From positions 124,501 through 188,500 of the forward strand of contig CALYLW010000991.1 of assembly GCA_944989445.1 (NCBI GenBank): a stretch of DNA of 64,000 nt, given 5' to 3'. This stretch comes from Ampullaceana balthica. Taxonomy: Eukaryota; Mollusca; Gastropoda; Lymnaeidae. Below are positions 45,615 to 57,015 of the stretch, piece after piece. The notes under the pieces were generated by a model. That model did no database searches and was not told the DNA's origin. It saw nothing but the letters and a program-made list of their open reading frames with translations. Numbering within the stretch: the stretch's first letter is position 1; the number at the start of each line of letters is the position of its first letter. A program made the translations under genes and the position numbers.

Positions 45615-46349
45615 GTTTCGCGGAAACCCAAGTGAAATTGTTTACGGATGGATATGCCAACTTGAGAGAAGGAACTGCTAGGTATGGAGCGCTCATCCTA
45701 TACACAATAGGTGGGCCACCAGACGAGGAAATTCTGGACCCTGTGTGACTATGGCATCGAATTACGATGCGGAGTTTGAAGCTATACACAGGGCCCTGGA
45801 AAGTGTGCTCCAAACACTGCAGGGGTCGTACCTAGTAGGTTTTGACACAGTAGTGTTCTGTGACTCGAGATCAGCTCTCGAGGTCCTGAAAAGTGAGAAG
45901 TGTAGCACCCACTTGGTTGTCGACATCTTAGATGACGTGGGCAAGCTCGAAACACTTGGAGGTAAGGTAACAGTGCAGTGGATCCCGAGCCACGTGAACA
46001 CTGACTGCAATGAGAAAGCAGACACCCTGGCAAAAACCGTTGTGTCCCAGCCCCAACCAGACGTTCCAGTCACTTATCTCTTTGCAACATGTTAGACCAT
46101 AATAGGGTCTCGAACTGCCGTCATTGCTTCCAAGCCTCTGAAACAGTACATAACCTGTTAACTTTGTGTCCCACGATAGACATAGCCGGGGAGGTTAGGG
46201 AGGCAAAAGAGTCCCACGTGAAGACAATGTTGTATGGCACTGCTCAGCAGATAAAGCAGGTTGCCCAGGTATTAGCCAAGGCCTTAAGAGACAAAGCCTC
46301 AGGCCAAAAGAACATGCAGAAGAAGAGGTACCTTATCAGAAACATTTGA
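45615..46349 (+). pseudogene. LINE RNase H domain and C-terminal zinc knuckle remnant
   Basis: KLFTDGYANLREGTARYG (about 45637-45690) is the RNase H start with the first catalytic Asp. After a frameshift near 45745, NYDAEFEAIHRAL has the catalytic Glu, VVFCDSRSALEVL the second Asp, and WIPSHVNTDCNEKADTLAK the His and last Asp. A second frame (46089-46349) gives CRHCFQASETVHNLLTLC, a C-x2-C-H-C knuckle. This order is typical of I-clade or R1/LOA-type non-LTR elements. Confidence 0.87.
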
Positions 46350-46564
46350 TGCCCCTTTGTTCCCCTCGACCAAATTTCGTCGGTTTAGTCTCTTCGCACG
46401 CTACATATTTTAGTGCCATAATAGTATATGTGATGTATACATAACTTATTAAGCTACCCCAAAAGGAGTACGTCTTTATTGCAATCATATTTACTTCCTA
46501 CCCATGTGTACTTCGTTAACTCATTTGTAGCTAAAATTCATACACAAAAGGCTTAAAAGAAAAT

Positions 46565-47106
46565 TAACTTAATGTCAATTTAACTAAATGTCAATTTAAC
46601 TAAATGCCAATTTCACTAAATGTCAATTTAACTAAATGTCAATTTAACTAAATGCCAATTTAACTAAATGTCAATTTAACTAAATGCCAATTTCACTAAA
46701 TGCCAATTTAACTAAATGTCAATTTAACTAAATGTCAATTTAACTAAATGTCAATTTAACTAAATGTCAATTTAACTAAATGTCAATTTAACTAAATGTC
46801 AATTTAACTAAATGTCAATTTAACTAAATGTCAATTTAACTAAATGTCAATTTAACTAAATGTCAATTTAACTAAATGTCAATATAACTAAATACCAATT
46901 TAACTAAATGTCAATTTAAATAATGTCAATTTAACGAAATGTCAATTTAACGAAATGTCAATTTAACTAAATGTCAATTTAACTAAATGTCAATTTAACG
47001 AAATGTCAATTTAACGAAATGTCAATTTAACGAAATGTCAATTTAACTAAATGTCAATTTAACGAAATGTCAATTTAACGAAATGTCAATTTAACTAAAT
47101 GTCAAA
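46565..47106. repeat. 16-bp minisatellite, about 33 copies, next to actin-like start
   Basis: Unit AATGTCAATTTAACTA with minor variants (CCAATTTCACTA, TTTAACGA). It ends about 32 bp before the ATG of the actin-like gene. Confidence 0.95.
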
Positions 47107-47137
47107 TTTTTCAGTTAAAAACTCCTAAAATACATCA

Positions 47138-47263
47138 ATGTCTAGTACCGATATCTTCCCCGTTGTACTGGACAACGGCTCGGACACGTGTAAGGCTGGA
47201 CTGGCCAGAGACGATGTTCCCACTGTCATATTCCCTTCAGTGGTGGCTCGAGATGGCAACAAT
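47138..47263 (+). CDS. Actin-like exon 1
   Basis: Residues 1-42. MSSTDIFPVVLDNGSDTCKA, then GLARDDVPTVIFPSVVARDG. Holds the first phosphate loop. GTAAGT donor, phase 0. A TTTTTCAG at 47107-47114 could be an acceptor of a 5' UTR intron just upstream. Confidence 0.87.
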
Positions 47264-50200
47264 GTAAGTTGAGGTCCTACAACAGTGATCAAGTCAAGTG
47301 TTTCCCTGTTGAGCTATAAGTTTACTGTTATTCAAAGTTATTCCATGTTGAACTATAAGTTTACTGTTATTCCATGTTGAGCTATAAGTTTACTGTTATT
47401 CCATGTTGAACTATAAGTTTACTGTTATTCCATGTTGAGCTATAAGTTTACTGTTATTCCATGTTGAACTATAAGTTTACTGTTATTCCATGTTGAACTA
47501 TAAGTTTACTGTTATTCCATGTTGAACTATTAGTTTACTGTTATTCCATGTTGAACTATAAGTTTACTGTTATTCCATGTTGAGCTATAAGTTTACTGTT
47601 ATTCCAAAACTGAAACTAATGTTTGACAACAGCTCCCGGAGATTTTACATCAAACATTTTTTAGTTCGTTAGATATTGTGACATTTGAATTGTAAAATAT
47701 ATTTTAGTTTTTGCCTGTAAATATTGCTGTATAATCTCTGATTTCATTCGTCAACAAGACCAAGTATGTGGGACAGAAGGCAGTTGATAATGAAGCAGTC
47801 CTTCCGGCTAAATCCCCGGTTGAGAGAGGGCTGATCACCAACTGGGACGACATGGAGGTCGTCTGGGATTATGTCTTCAAGGTAAGTCAGGTGCATAGCA
47901 TTAAAGGAAATCAGTCAAGGAACCTTTCTAGACCTCAGAGGTTCGTAAGCCACATGTGATTTCGACAAGCCAATGGATTGCGCATATCAAGTCTAAATGT
48001 ATTATTTATAATATAGAAGCTTGTGAGAGAGTTAACTATTGGAAACAACCAAAATAATAAGACAACATATACAAATCAACAAACAAATATTATTTTATCA
48101 TTGTTATCTCATTCAAACTACCATAAATAAATAACCAAAGACAAAAGACAAAGAGTTCAAATGTTTTAAATAATGACTTAAAATTTTTCATTTTCTCCCC
48201 GGGGCCAGGAAGCGCTCACCATCAACCCCAGGACAACACCGGTCCTGATGACCGAGACACAGAACAACCCCAAGGCCAACAGAGACAGGGCAGCACAAAT
48301 ATTCTTTGAAACGTTTCAGGTTCCATCTTTCTACATAGCCAGCCAGGTAGGTTTTATTGACTGATGGAGAGATTCATCTTGTTCATCTTTCTACTTAGCC
48401 AGCCAGGTAGGTTTTATTGACTGATAGAGAGATTCATCTTGTTGATCTTTCTACATATTCAGCAAGGTAGGTTTTATTGACTGATAGAGAGATTCATCTT
48501 GTTGATCTTTCTACATATTCAGCAAGGTAGGTTTTATTGACTGATAGAGAGATTCATCTTGTTTATCTTTTTACATAGCCAGCCAGGTAGGTTTTATTGA
48601 CTGATAGAGAGATTCATCTTGTTGATCTTTCTACATATTCAGCAAGGTAGGTTTTATTGACTGATAGAGAGATTCATCTTGTTGATCTTTCTACATATTC
48701 AGCAAGGTAGGTTTTATTGACTGATAGAGAGATTCATCTTGTTTATCTTTTTACATAGCCAGCCAGGTAGGTTTTATTGACTGATAGAGAGATTCATCTT
48801 GTTGATCTTTCTACATATTCAGCAAGGTAGGTTTTATTGACCGACAGAGAGATTCATCTTGTTCATATTTCTACATAGCCAGCCAGGTAGGTTTTATTGA
48901 CTGATAGAGAGATTCATCTTGTTGATCTTTCTACATATTCAGCAAGGTAGGTTTTATTGACCGACAGAGAGATTCATCTTGTTCATATTTCTACATAGCC
49001 AGCCAGGTAGGTTTTATTGACTGATAGAGAGATTCATCTTGTTCATATTTCTACATAGTCAACCAGGTAGGTTTTATTGACTGATAGAGACATTTATCTT
49101 GTTCATCTTTTTGCAGGTCATTTATACTTAAAAAAGAGGTGTTGAAAAATAACGTGGAAATGTAACGTTAATTGTTATAAAAGTGTTAAAATATTGATTT
49201 TTAAAAATCGCTTTGGGATTTCATAACAGTGATTACAGTTTGTTTAATTCTGTTGTTTGTTTTTTTTTAAATAAAATTCCTTGTGCTCTTTCAGCTTAAA
49301 CGTAAACTTTGAAAATAACACATGATGAATTCACGTAACTTCTCCTAACTTTTTAAATGTTCAAATACATATGTGAAAAATTTTTATATATAAATTGTGG
49401 TTGGCCAGGATTTTCAAAACATATTTTTTTTTAGCAAACCATACATAACTTAGCGTTTATTTAATTAGAAACTAGAGGCAACACATTCTCTATATAACTT
49501 TCTATTCTTTATATGCGAAATTAAAAAAAAGGGGGGGGGTTAAAGGCAATTGACACGGCTTAGCAGATTGGTTGATTACCGTATATACTCGTTCGTAAGC
49601 CGAGATTTTTGGACAAAATCTCGGGGAAAACGATGGGGTGGGAGGGGGGACGGCTTATGAACGAACGGGCTATAGAACGAGTCTATACGGTATGTCAATA
49701 CTAACACAGTTATAGCTTTACAAGTCTGTTTGTTTGTGCCACATTGGTCATATAATTTGATAACAAGTTTCTATACCAACCCGACTAGCCGTTTTTTATT
49801 TCAGCTTGTTTTCTCTTCCTTAAACAAAAATAGAACCATCACTAGAATAATTACGGCGAACAAGTTTGGTTCTTGGTTCCAGATTTTGTTTTTTGGCTCA
49901 TCATTTGTAGCTGCCTAACTACAGCTTTCTTGACATATCAAATTCAACTATCTTTCTGAGAAAATAATTATATATTTGTAGATAAGTAGGTGTTGGGGGG
50001 AGGGGCTGAAATGGAAGTTATGTAAAGAATGTTTGTGAGTATTCAATTTGTTGGTTCATTTTATGTTACATTTTGAGTACTCAATTTATTGGTACATTTA
50101 CTGTTACATTTTGAGTACTCAATTTATTGGTTCATTTAATGTTACATTTTGAGTACTCAATTTATTGGTTCATTTAATGTTACATTTTGAGTACTCAATT

Positions 50201-53200
50201 TATTGGTACATTTAATGTTACATTTTGAGTACTCAATTTATTGGTTCATTTAATGTTACATTTTGAGTACTCAATTTATTGGTACATTTAATGTTACATT
50301 TTGGGTACTCAATTTATTGGTTCATTTAATGTTACATTTTGAGTACTCAATTTATTGGTACATTTAATGTTACATTTTGAGTACTCAATTTATTGGTTCA
50401 TTTAATGTTACATTTTGAGTACTCAATTTATTGGTTCATTTAATGTTACATTTTGAGTACTCAATGTATTGGTTCATTTAATGTTACATTTTGAGTACTC
50501 AATTTATTGGTTCATTTAATGTTACATTTTGAGTACTCAATTTATTGGTTCATTTAATATTACATTTTTACTACTCAATTTATTGGTTCATTTAATGTTA
50601 CATTTTGAGTACTCAATTTATTGGTTCATTTAATGTTACATTTTGAGTACTCAATTTATTGGTTCATTTAATGTTACATTTTGAGTACTCAATTTATTGG
50701 TACATTTAATGTTACATTTTGAGTACTCAATTTATTGGTTCATTTAATGTTACATTTTGAGTACTCAATTTATTGGTACATTTAATGTTACATTTTGAGT
50801 ACTCAATTTATTGGTTCATTTAATGTTACATTTTGAGTACTCAATTTATTGGTTTATTTAATGTTACATTTTGAGTACTCAATTTATTGGTACATTTAAT
50901 GTTACATTTTGAGTACTCAATTTATTGGTACATTTAATGTTACATTTTGAGTACTCAATTTTTTGGTTCATTTAATGTTACATTTTGAGTACTCAATGTA
51001 TTGCTACATTTAATGTTACATTTTGAGTACTCAATTTATTGGTTCATTTAATGTTACATTTTGAGTACTCAATTTATTGGTTCATTTAATGTTACATTTT
51101 GAGTATTCAAATTAAAATTTATTTGTTTATTTAATGTTTACATTTGTTACCAAAATAAACTGTATTATATTTCAATGACGTTCAGCCCGTGCTCAGCTTG
51201 TACCACACTGGACATATCACTGGAACAGTGCTGGACATTGGTGACGGTGTGACCGCTGCTGTGCCCGTTTACGAGGGTTTCGCCATCCAGGAATCGGTCA
51301 TCAAGATGGATTTCGCTGGTTATGACGTCACTGAATATCTGCTAAAACTGCTAGCCGGTACAGCTAAATATAAAATTAAATACTAAAGAATTCCAAAGAA
51401 TACAGATGATTCTTTATTTGTTAATACTTCCCGGCATATTTTAAAATGATCTCTGGGAAGGCTACGATATGTAACTCTTGGGAAGCTATTATACACATGA
51501 ATTTTTGGGGATAATATTATGCACGCAATATTCTATGTATTTATTTATATTTTAATTATAATTCTAACCATATCCCAAACATTATCTAAAATCACATTTT
51601 TGTAATAAAACGATTTCTACGATTGTGTTCAAGAAATATCTTCTAAGCCTCACCCAACATTCAGGAAACAAATTAAAGTTTTTAAATATCCTTGTTTCCT
51701 AACCAAGACTTGAAAGTTCAATCCTAAATCTAATCGTTACCTCCCCTGCAGGTAAGGGCTATAACTCGACCAGTCCAACAGACAGGCGGAGTGTCAAGTA
51801 TCTCAAAGAGAAGGCGTGTTCCGTTGCCGCCAATCAGCAAGCCCTGAAACAAACCAAACCACCCACGACCTTTGAACTGCCGGACAAGAGAGTAATCACT
51901 TTGGAGGATGAGAGGTGAGTTAGGAGGTTGTGAGGTGAGGTGGGAGAATGATAGGTGAGTTGGGAGGTTGAGAGGTGAGTTGGGAGGATGAGAGGTGAGT
52001 TGGGAGGTTGAGAGGTGAGGTGGGAGGATGATAGGTGAGTTGGGAGGATGATAGGTGAGTTGGGAGGTTGAGAGGTGAGTTGGGAGGTTGAGAGGTGAGG
52101 TGGGAGGATGATAGGTGAGTTGGGAGGATGAGAGGTGAGTTGGGAGGATGAGAGCTGAGTGGGGGGTGAATGTCTTCACGAAGCCAACCAAACGATTTTA
52201 AGACTGGGATGCCTTGAGTAACGAGTAAAACATACTTGAATGGATGTGTAATTCCTCATCTACTTAATCGTTATATAGTTGCTACTACCGTGTGTGTCTC
52301 AGCAGCTATTTTTCTATATCCGTTCATCAATGGGCTGAAAGTGATGCAATTTTTTAAGGCTGCGGAAATTAACGATTAATTAATTAATTAATCGTTAAAA
52401 ATGTTAATCGATTAAAATTAATTTGATGGATTAAAAATCATTTCAATTTAAGAAAATATTTCTAATGTTCTTTTTCCAATTTGTTAATAATTTATATTTT
52501 GTGTTACTTACATTACTTTCACTCGTATTATTATTATTTATTTAGACGTGCATACGTAACCAGAAAAGTTTTTCTTCCTTATTTCTTGCATAGCAAAACG
52601 AATTTGCTGTGTTACGTCAATAAATTTGTAAGCCACGGAATTACCGCGACTTAACGGATTTCTCGAAATAATGAATCGCAACTTAATGGGACCTATATAT
52701 GCGTTATAAAAATACAATTAATCGAAATTAATCGATTAAATTTTTTTTCGTTAAATCGGACATTTTTTTTTAATCAGTACCAGCCCTAATTTTTTTTACT
52801 TTTACCGTTATGAATAAATGATTTCTTTTTATAAAGCGTCAATAATATCCATGCTAGACTAGCATGCTCGTTGCGCTTTGATGTTTAAATACTCTTTCAA
52901 ATAAAAAAAAGTCTTCAATTTTTTCTTTAATTTGATCTTTGGCACTCAACTTTTATTTTTGTGGACTTGAATAAATATTATAAATCTTTTAGTTTCCTTT
53001 CTAGATTTTGTTGCAATTTAACTTTTATTGCCAGCGAGGGGCGGTAATTGACCGGCTTATGTCACACAAATATTACTGATCTTCTGGTTATGTAGTGTTA
53101 CGGAGTCACCAGATTTGAGTAATACGCATTCCCCCCTTTTTGTTTTTCCCACCCATTTTCCAAGGGAATTCATCAAATGTAACTTTCCCAAACATACTAT

Positions 53201-56200
53201 TTAGATTTAAGTTATCCGACATATTCCCTCAGATCATAATTTTAGGACAAGATAACTCAATCGAAAAAGGGCAAATAACTCACTCCTCATTGCTCAGGTA
53301 TCGTGCACCGGAAATACTCTTCAACCCCAGCATCGTGGGTAGGAACGACATCAAAGGAATTCCCAACATTATTCATGACGTCATCTCCGCCTGTGACATA
53401 GACACACGAAAAGGTCTTTATAACATCATCTTGGCCGGTGGGAGTTCCACGCTTGATGGAATAGCGGCTCGTCTGAAGACTGAGCTGGTGGCTTTGTATC
53501 CACAGAATGCGCAGGTTTGTCTTCATAATTTATTGGGGTCAAGTTGTTCTAGGAAACTACAGTTTTACTCTAGGTTTTGCATTTTAAAAACATGTAGCTC
53601 TTGATTACATTGATAGGCAAACTACTCAGGGCAAGGGCCGCATCAATCGGTCAGGAAACGTTAATGTGCTTCAACTAAAAAATGTCAGCCTTATTTCAAG
53701 CACAGACTTGAGGACTTCAACTGAAAAATGTTAATTTTTTTTTAATATAATGCCACGAGATTCCGCGTGCCTTACAGATCCCTGCTGTAAACAATATTAA
53801 ATAGTTTTACAAGTGTCAAGCAAATATGTCGAAAAGTGAATATTCAACGACTATGCGAACTATTTTTCATAATATTTTCGTTTATAATTAACTAGCAGAC
53901 CCGTCGTGCGTTGCAACAATCTCAGTAAAAATGAATAAATTTAAAGAAATCCATTAGTGTTATGTTTAAAAATAATTATGCAGAAACCTTCGCGGAAGAT
54001 GGAAAAAATCCAAGTTTCATAGCAAATGGATAAATAAATTAATAATTAAATAGCTTACAAAAGAAGGAATGATATTAAGGGCCCCGGCCCCAAAATGAGT
54101 GATAATATAGTTTTTTATTGCCATTGTACTCAAGCTATATTCCTAAATAACATGTAAAATTGAATAGGGAATACAATTATTAAAGTTCAGTAAAAAGACA
54201 TTTGGGGCCCCCAGCTCCGAGGGAATGGACATTAGTTCAGTGCACTATAGTAATATAGGCTCTTAAGTTTTTATATATTAAGTTTGGTCAAAATCCAGTT
54301 ATTTTCTTATTATCTAACGCTTAAACTACTTTTTATATAGCTAATATATGGGGAAAATGTCATTAAGGGGCCCCCGGCCCATTCCGTGCAAGAGGTCAAC
54401 ATCAAAATCCTGTTCATTTTAATTCAGTTTTATTTTGGATATATTTCTCAAGATCTGTAAAAATTGAATGGGAAAAATATCTTAATATGGGCTACCTAGT
54501 TTTTGTATACAAAGTTTGGTGAAGATCTATTCATTTACTAAGTAGCTAACGCATAAAATAATATTTATAAGCAAAAAACTAAATTAAGGGCCCCGGGGCC
54601 CATTCATGGCAAGATATGAAGTTCAGAAACCTGTTCATTGCAATATGGATAATAGTGGATACATTTACCATTATTTGTCAAGTTTTTTAATAATTGAATT
54701 GAGGAATAAAATCTTAAAAGTTTAAGTAAAAAGGTAATTTGGGCCCCCAGCCCCGAAGGAATGGCCATTAGGAGTCAATTGCCCGATAGTATTATAATAT
54801 GGACTACCAAGTTTTTGTATACAAAGTTTGGTTAAGATCTATTCATTTACTCAGTAGATAACGCTTAAACTAATTTTTATATAGCTCGTATAAGCAAAAT
54901 ATGACATTATGGGCCCCCGGCGCCCCATGAGTGTTAAATTTCGAAATAAAAGTAGCCAGTTATTATCCCGGGATCATACTAAACAGTCTCGAATAGGTTC
55001 ATGATGATCGGGTGAATGGTTTAGTCAGCTATAAAGGACATGCACACACACATACAGACATACTTTGATTTATAAATATAGAGATATAGTGAAATAAAAC
55101 GACATAATATTCGGTGTGAGATGTCAATTTCAAAAACCTTTTCATTTTAATTCAGTTTCATCAGGGATATATTTATCATGATCGTTAAAAATGAATGGCA
55201 AAAATATCTTAAACATATATGAAAAAAGAAATTTGGGGCCCCCTGTCCCAAAGAAATTGACATAAAAAGTTCAGAAACCTTAAGTATTTTAATATGGGCT
55301 ACCAAGTTTTTTTGTATACAAAAATTGGTTTAGATCCAATCATTTACTCAGTAGTTAACGCATAAAATAATTTTTTGTAAAACTCGACATTAAGGGTCCC
55401 AGGGCCCAATTATTGCAAGAAATAAAGTGCAAAACATATGTTAATTTGAATAAATTTCAAAATACATACATGTATTTATAATTCTCAATATTGTTAAAAA
55501 TTGAATGGACGATAAAATATTAAACATTTACTTAAAAAAGACAGTTTGGGCCCCCAGCCCCGAGGGAATGAAAATTAGGAGTTCAGTGCCCTACTGTAAT
55601 AAAATATAGACTCTTGAGTTTTTATATACTAAAATGGGTTAAGATACATTAATTTTCTCAGTATTTTACGCTAATACTAATTTTTATACAGCTAATATAA
55701 GAAAAAAACGACATGTAGGGGCCCCTGGGTCCTTTCGTTGATAGATGTTAATTTCAAAAACCTGTTCATTTTAATTCAGTTTCCTCAAAAATATATTCCT
55801 CAAGGTCGTGAAAAATTGAGTGTTAAAAATATCTTATACATATACGAAGAAAATAAATTTGGGGCCCCAGGCCCCGAAGGCATGGATATTTGAAGTTCTT
55901 TGCCCTATAGTATTTTAATATGGGCTACCAAGTTTTTGTATTCAAATTTTGGTTAAGATCCATTCATTTACTCAATAGCTAACGCATAAATTAATTTTTA
56001 TATAGCTTATATTAGCGGAAAAGACATTAAGGGCTCCAGGGTCCATTCAGTGCAAAATATAAAGTTCAAAACCACTGTTTATTTCAATTTGTATAATAAT
56101 GGATACATGAGCCATTATTTGTCAAGATTGTTAATAACTGAATTGTGAATAAAATCCGAAACGTTTAGGAAATTGAACTTTTTTGGCCCCCAGCCCCAAA

Positions 56201-56849
56201 GGAATGACTTATAGGATTTCAGTGCCCTATGGTTTTTTAATATTTTCTATCAAGTTGTTATATACAAAGTTTGGTTAAGATCCCACAATTTACACACTAG
56301 CTAGCACTTAAACTAATTTTTATATAGCTCATATTAGCAACAAATGACAGTATGGGTCCCCGGTGCCCCATGAGTGTTAAATTTAGAAAAAAAGTTGCCA
56401 GTTACCATCCCAGGTGGGTACTCAACATTCTCCAAAAATGTCATGACGATCGGATGAATGGTTTAGTCAGCTATAAAGGACATGCACACACACATAAACA
56501 CAGACATACTTTGATTTATATATATATATATAGACTACTGTTTGTTAAGTGCATGGATAAAGTAATCATTGGTTCAGTATTATCTGACCACAATAACCTA
56601 TGTACCATATATCCTCTAGGGGATGAACCCGCACTTGACATTCTTATTTTTTGCCTTGTAATCGTTGAACCATTTCTTCCCCTCCTCTTCATTTGACAGA
56701 TTAAGATCAACGCTGGACAAAACCGGCATTTGGCTGCCTGGATCGGTGGTTCGCTCTTTGCCACACTCCCTGCATTCCAAGAAATGAGCGTCACCAGACA
56801 AGAGTACGAGGAGGAGGGTGTTGCTGCAGTTCAACGTAAAATTAAGTAG
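47138..56849 (+). CDS. Divergent actin-like protein, 7 exons, 362 aa
   Basis: Exons: 47138-47263, 47759-47881, 48209-48346, 51186-51357, 51752-51914, 53298-53514, 56700-56849. Phases agree and sum to 1089 nt (363 codons with stop). The order matches actin from the N-terminal nucleotide loop to the C-terminus; usual actin is about 375 residues. Kept features: LDNGS phosphate loop, Lys in TCKAG, DIGDGVT second loop, LAGGSST adenosine motif, WIGGS. Changed: Gly after DNGS is Asp, His of GDGVTH is Ala, the DNase-binding loop is about 8 residues short, and the C-terminus is QRKIK instead of HRKCF. The coding sequence has no breaks, so it is probably expressed. It may be an actin paralogue with altered polymerisation or an actin-related protein; conventional actin is unlikely. 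Confidence 0.88.
47310..47607. repeat. 29-bp minisatellite in actin-like intron 1, about 10 copies
   Basis: Unit about GTTGAACTATAAGTTTACTG plus TTATTCCAT, alternating GAACTA and GAGCTA variants. Confidence 0.93.
47759..47881 (+). CDS. Actin-like exon 2
   Basis: Residues 43-83. TKYVGQKAVDNEAVLPAKSP then VERGLITNWDDMEVVWDYVF. Joined to exon 1 it shows the short loop between VARDG and YVGQKA where actin has the D-loop. Confidence 0.88.
48209..48346 (+). CDS. Actin-like exon 3
   Basis: Residues 84-129, ending FFETFQVPSFYIASQ. The glutamine at the end is the actin Gln137 equivalent, kept. Its GTAGGT donor is the first of 13 tandem copies. Confidence 0.88.
48327..49115. repeat. 60-bp minisatellite spanning exon 3 donor, 13 copies
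   Basis: Each unit contains about 18 bp of exon 3 end (CTACATAGCCAGCCAG or CTACATATTCAGCAAG), then GTAGGTTTTATTGACTGATA and GAGAGATTCATCTTGTT. The true exon boundary is the first copy. Confidence 0.95.
49116..50035. other. Rest of actin-like intron 4 upstream of minisatellite
   Basis: Lies in the intron between exons 3 and 4. AT-rich apart from the small TIR element at 49577-49692. No exon. Confidence 0.5.
49577..49692. mobile_element. 116-bp palindromic MITE, mariner-like
   Basis: TACCGTATATACTCG at the left and CGAGTCTATACGGTA at the right, with a TTCGTAAGCCG and CGGCTTATGAAC inner pair. TA at both outer edges fits a TA target duplication. Confidence 0.65.
50037..51110. repeat. 38-bp minisatellite in the intron before exon 4, about 28 copies
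   Basis: Unit TTGAGTACTCAATTTATTGG plus TTCATTTAATGTTACATT, with TTCA/TACA variants. Contains the palindrome GAGTACTC in every copy. Confidence 0.96.
51186..51357 (+). CDS. Actin-like exon 4
   Basis: Residues 130-187. PVLSLYHTGHITGTVLDIGD then GVTAAVPVYEG. Actin has GVTHxVP here, so the catalytic-loop His is Ala. Ends phase 1. Confidence 0.9.
51752..51914 (+). CDS. Actin-like exon 5
   Basis: Residues 187-241. GKGYNSTSPTDRRSVKYLKE then KACSVAANQQAL, matching actin subdomain 4. ELPDKRVITLEDER ends in phase 2 at a GTGAGT donor that is repeated downstream. Confidence 0.87.
51905..52165. repeat. 20-bp minisatellite spanning exon 5 donor, about 13 copies
   Basis: Unit GGATGAGAGGTGAGTTGGGA. The first copy is the true exon 5 end GGATGAGAG with donor GTGAGT; variants carry TTGAGAG or GATAG. 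Confidence 0.94.
52356..52788. mobile_element. ATCGATTAA-rich hAT MITE in actin-like intron 5
   Basis: Left AGGCTGCGGAAATTAACGAT, right ACCAGCCCT, related to 29911 and 34287. Flanks ATTTTTTA and AATTTTTT are compatible with a duplication but low in complexity. Confidence 0.68.
53298..53514 (+). CDS. Actin-like exon 6
   Basis: Residues 242-314. RYRAPEILFNPSIVG, ACDIDTRKGLYNIILAGGSS and TLDGIAARLKTEL cover the adenosine-binding motif. GTTTGT donor, phase 0. Confidence 0.9.
53890..56535. repeat. Modular repeat block in actin-like intron 6
   Basis: At least six degenerate modules of about 300-500 bp. Each has GGGCCCCCAGCCCCGAAGGA-like sequence, TTCAGTGCCCTATAGTA, ATGGGCTACCAAGTTTTTGT and TTTATATAGCT. 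Two copies of GTCAGCTATAAAGGACATGC with CACACACAC and CTTTGATTTATA occur near 55022 and 56464. It starts CTAGCAGACCCGTCGTGCGT. No coding sequence. Confidence 0.75.
56700..56849 (+). CDS. Actin-like exon 7 (terminal)
   Basis: Residues 314-362. IKINAGQNRHLAAWIGGSLF then ATLPAFQEMSVTRQEYEEEG and AAVQRKIK, stop TAG at 56847. A LINE 3' tail starts within about 30 bp; its AATAAA at 56912 could serve as a polyadenylation signal. Confidence 0.9.
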   Translation: MKINAGQNRHLAAWIGGSLFATLPAFQEMSVTRQEYEEEGVAAVQRKIK

Positions 56850-56854
56850 AGTGT

Positions 56855-57015
56855 AGTTGTAGTTGTCTGAACGACATCTGGAAAACCAACACACCATTAA
56901 CATACCAGACTCTAATAAAATTTCAAGGCTAGACATAAGCCATGGATACGCTTAGGACGCCATAACCTTCTGTATAGAAGGAGCGTCTGTCCTTATATAT
57001 TATAATTTAAGATAA
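56855..57015 (+). repeat. LINE 3' end abutting the actin-like gene
   Basis: CTGGAAAACCAACACACCAT to TAGAAGGAGCGTCTGTCCTT is the same 3' end as at 22020-22130, followed by TTAAGATAAG. Only the last codons and 3' UTR are left. Confidence 0.75.

Noticed and set aside
45745..46349. A host ribonuclease H gene
   Set aside because: The domain is preceded by a frameshift and followed by a zinc knuckle in another frame, as in the end of a non-LTR retrotransposon.
53140..53604. A 154-codon gene
   Set aside because: It is actin-like exon 6 read through its acceptor and donor into the introns.
47138..56849. The actin-like gene as a processed or dead pseudogene
   Set aside because: It has introns, consistent phases and no stop or frameshift in 362 codons.
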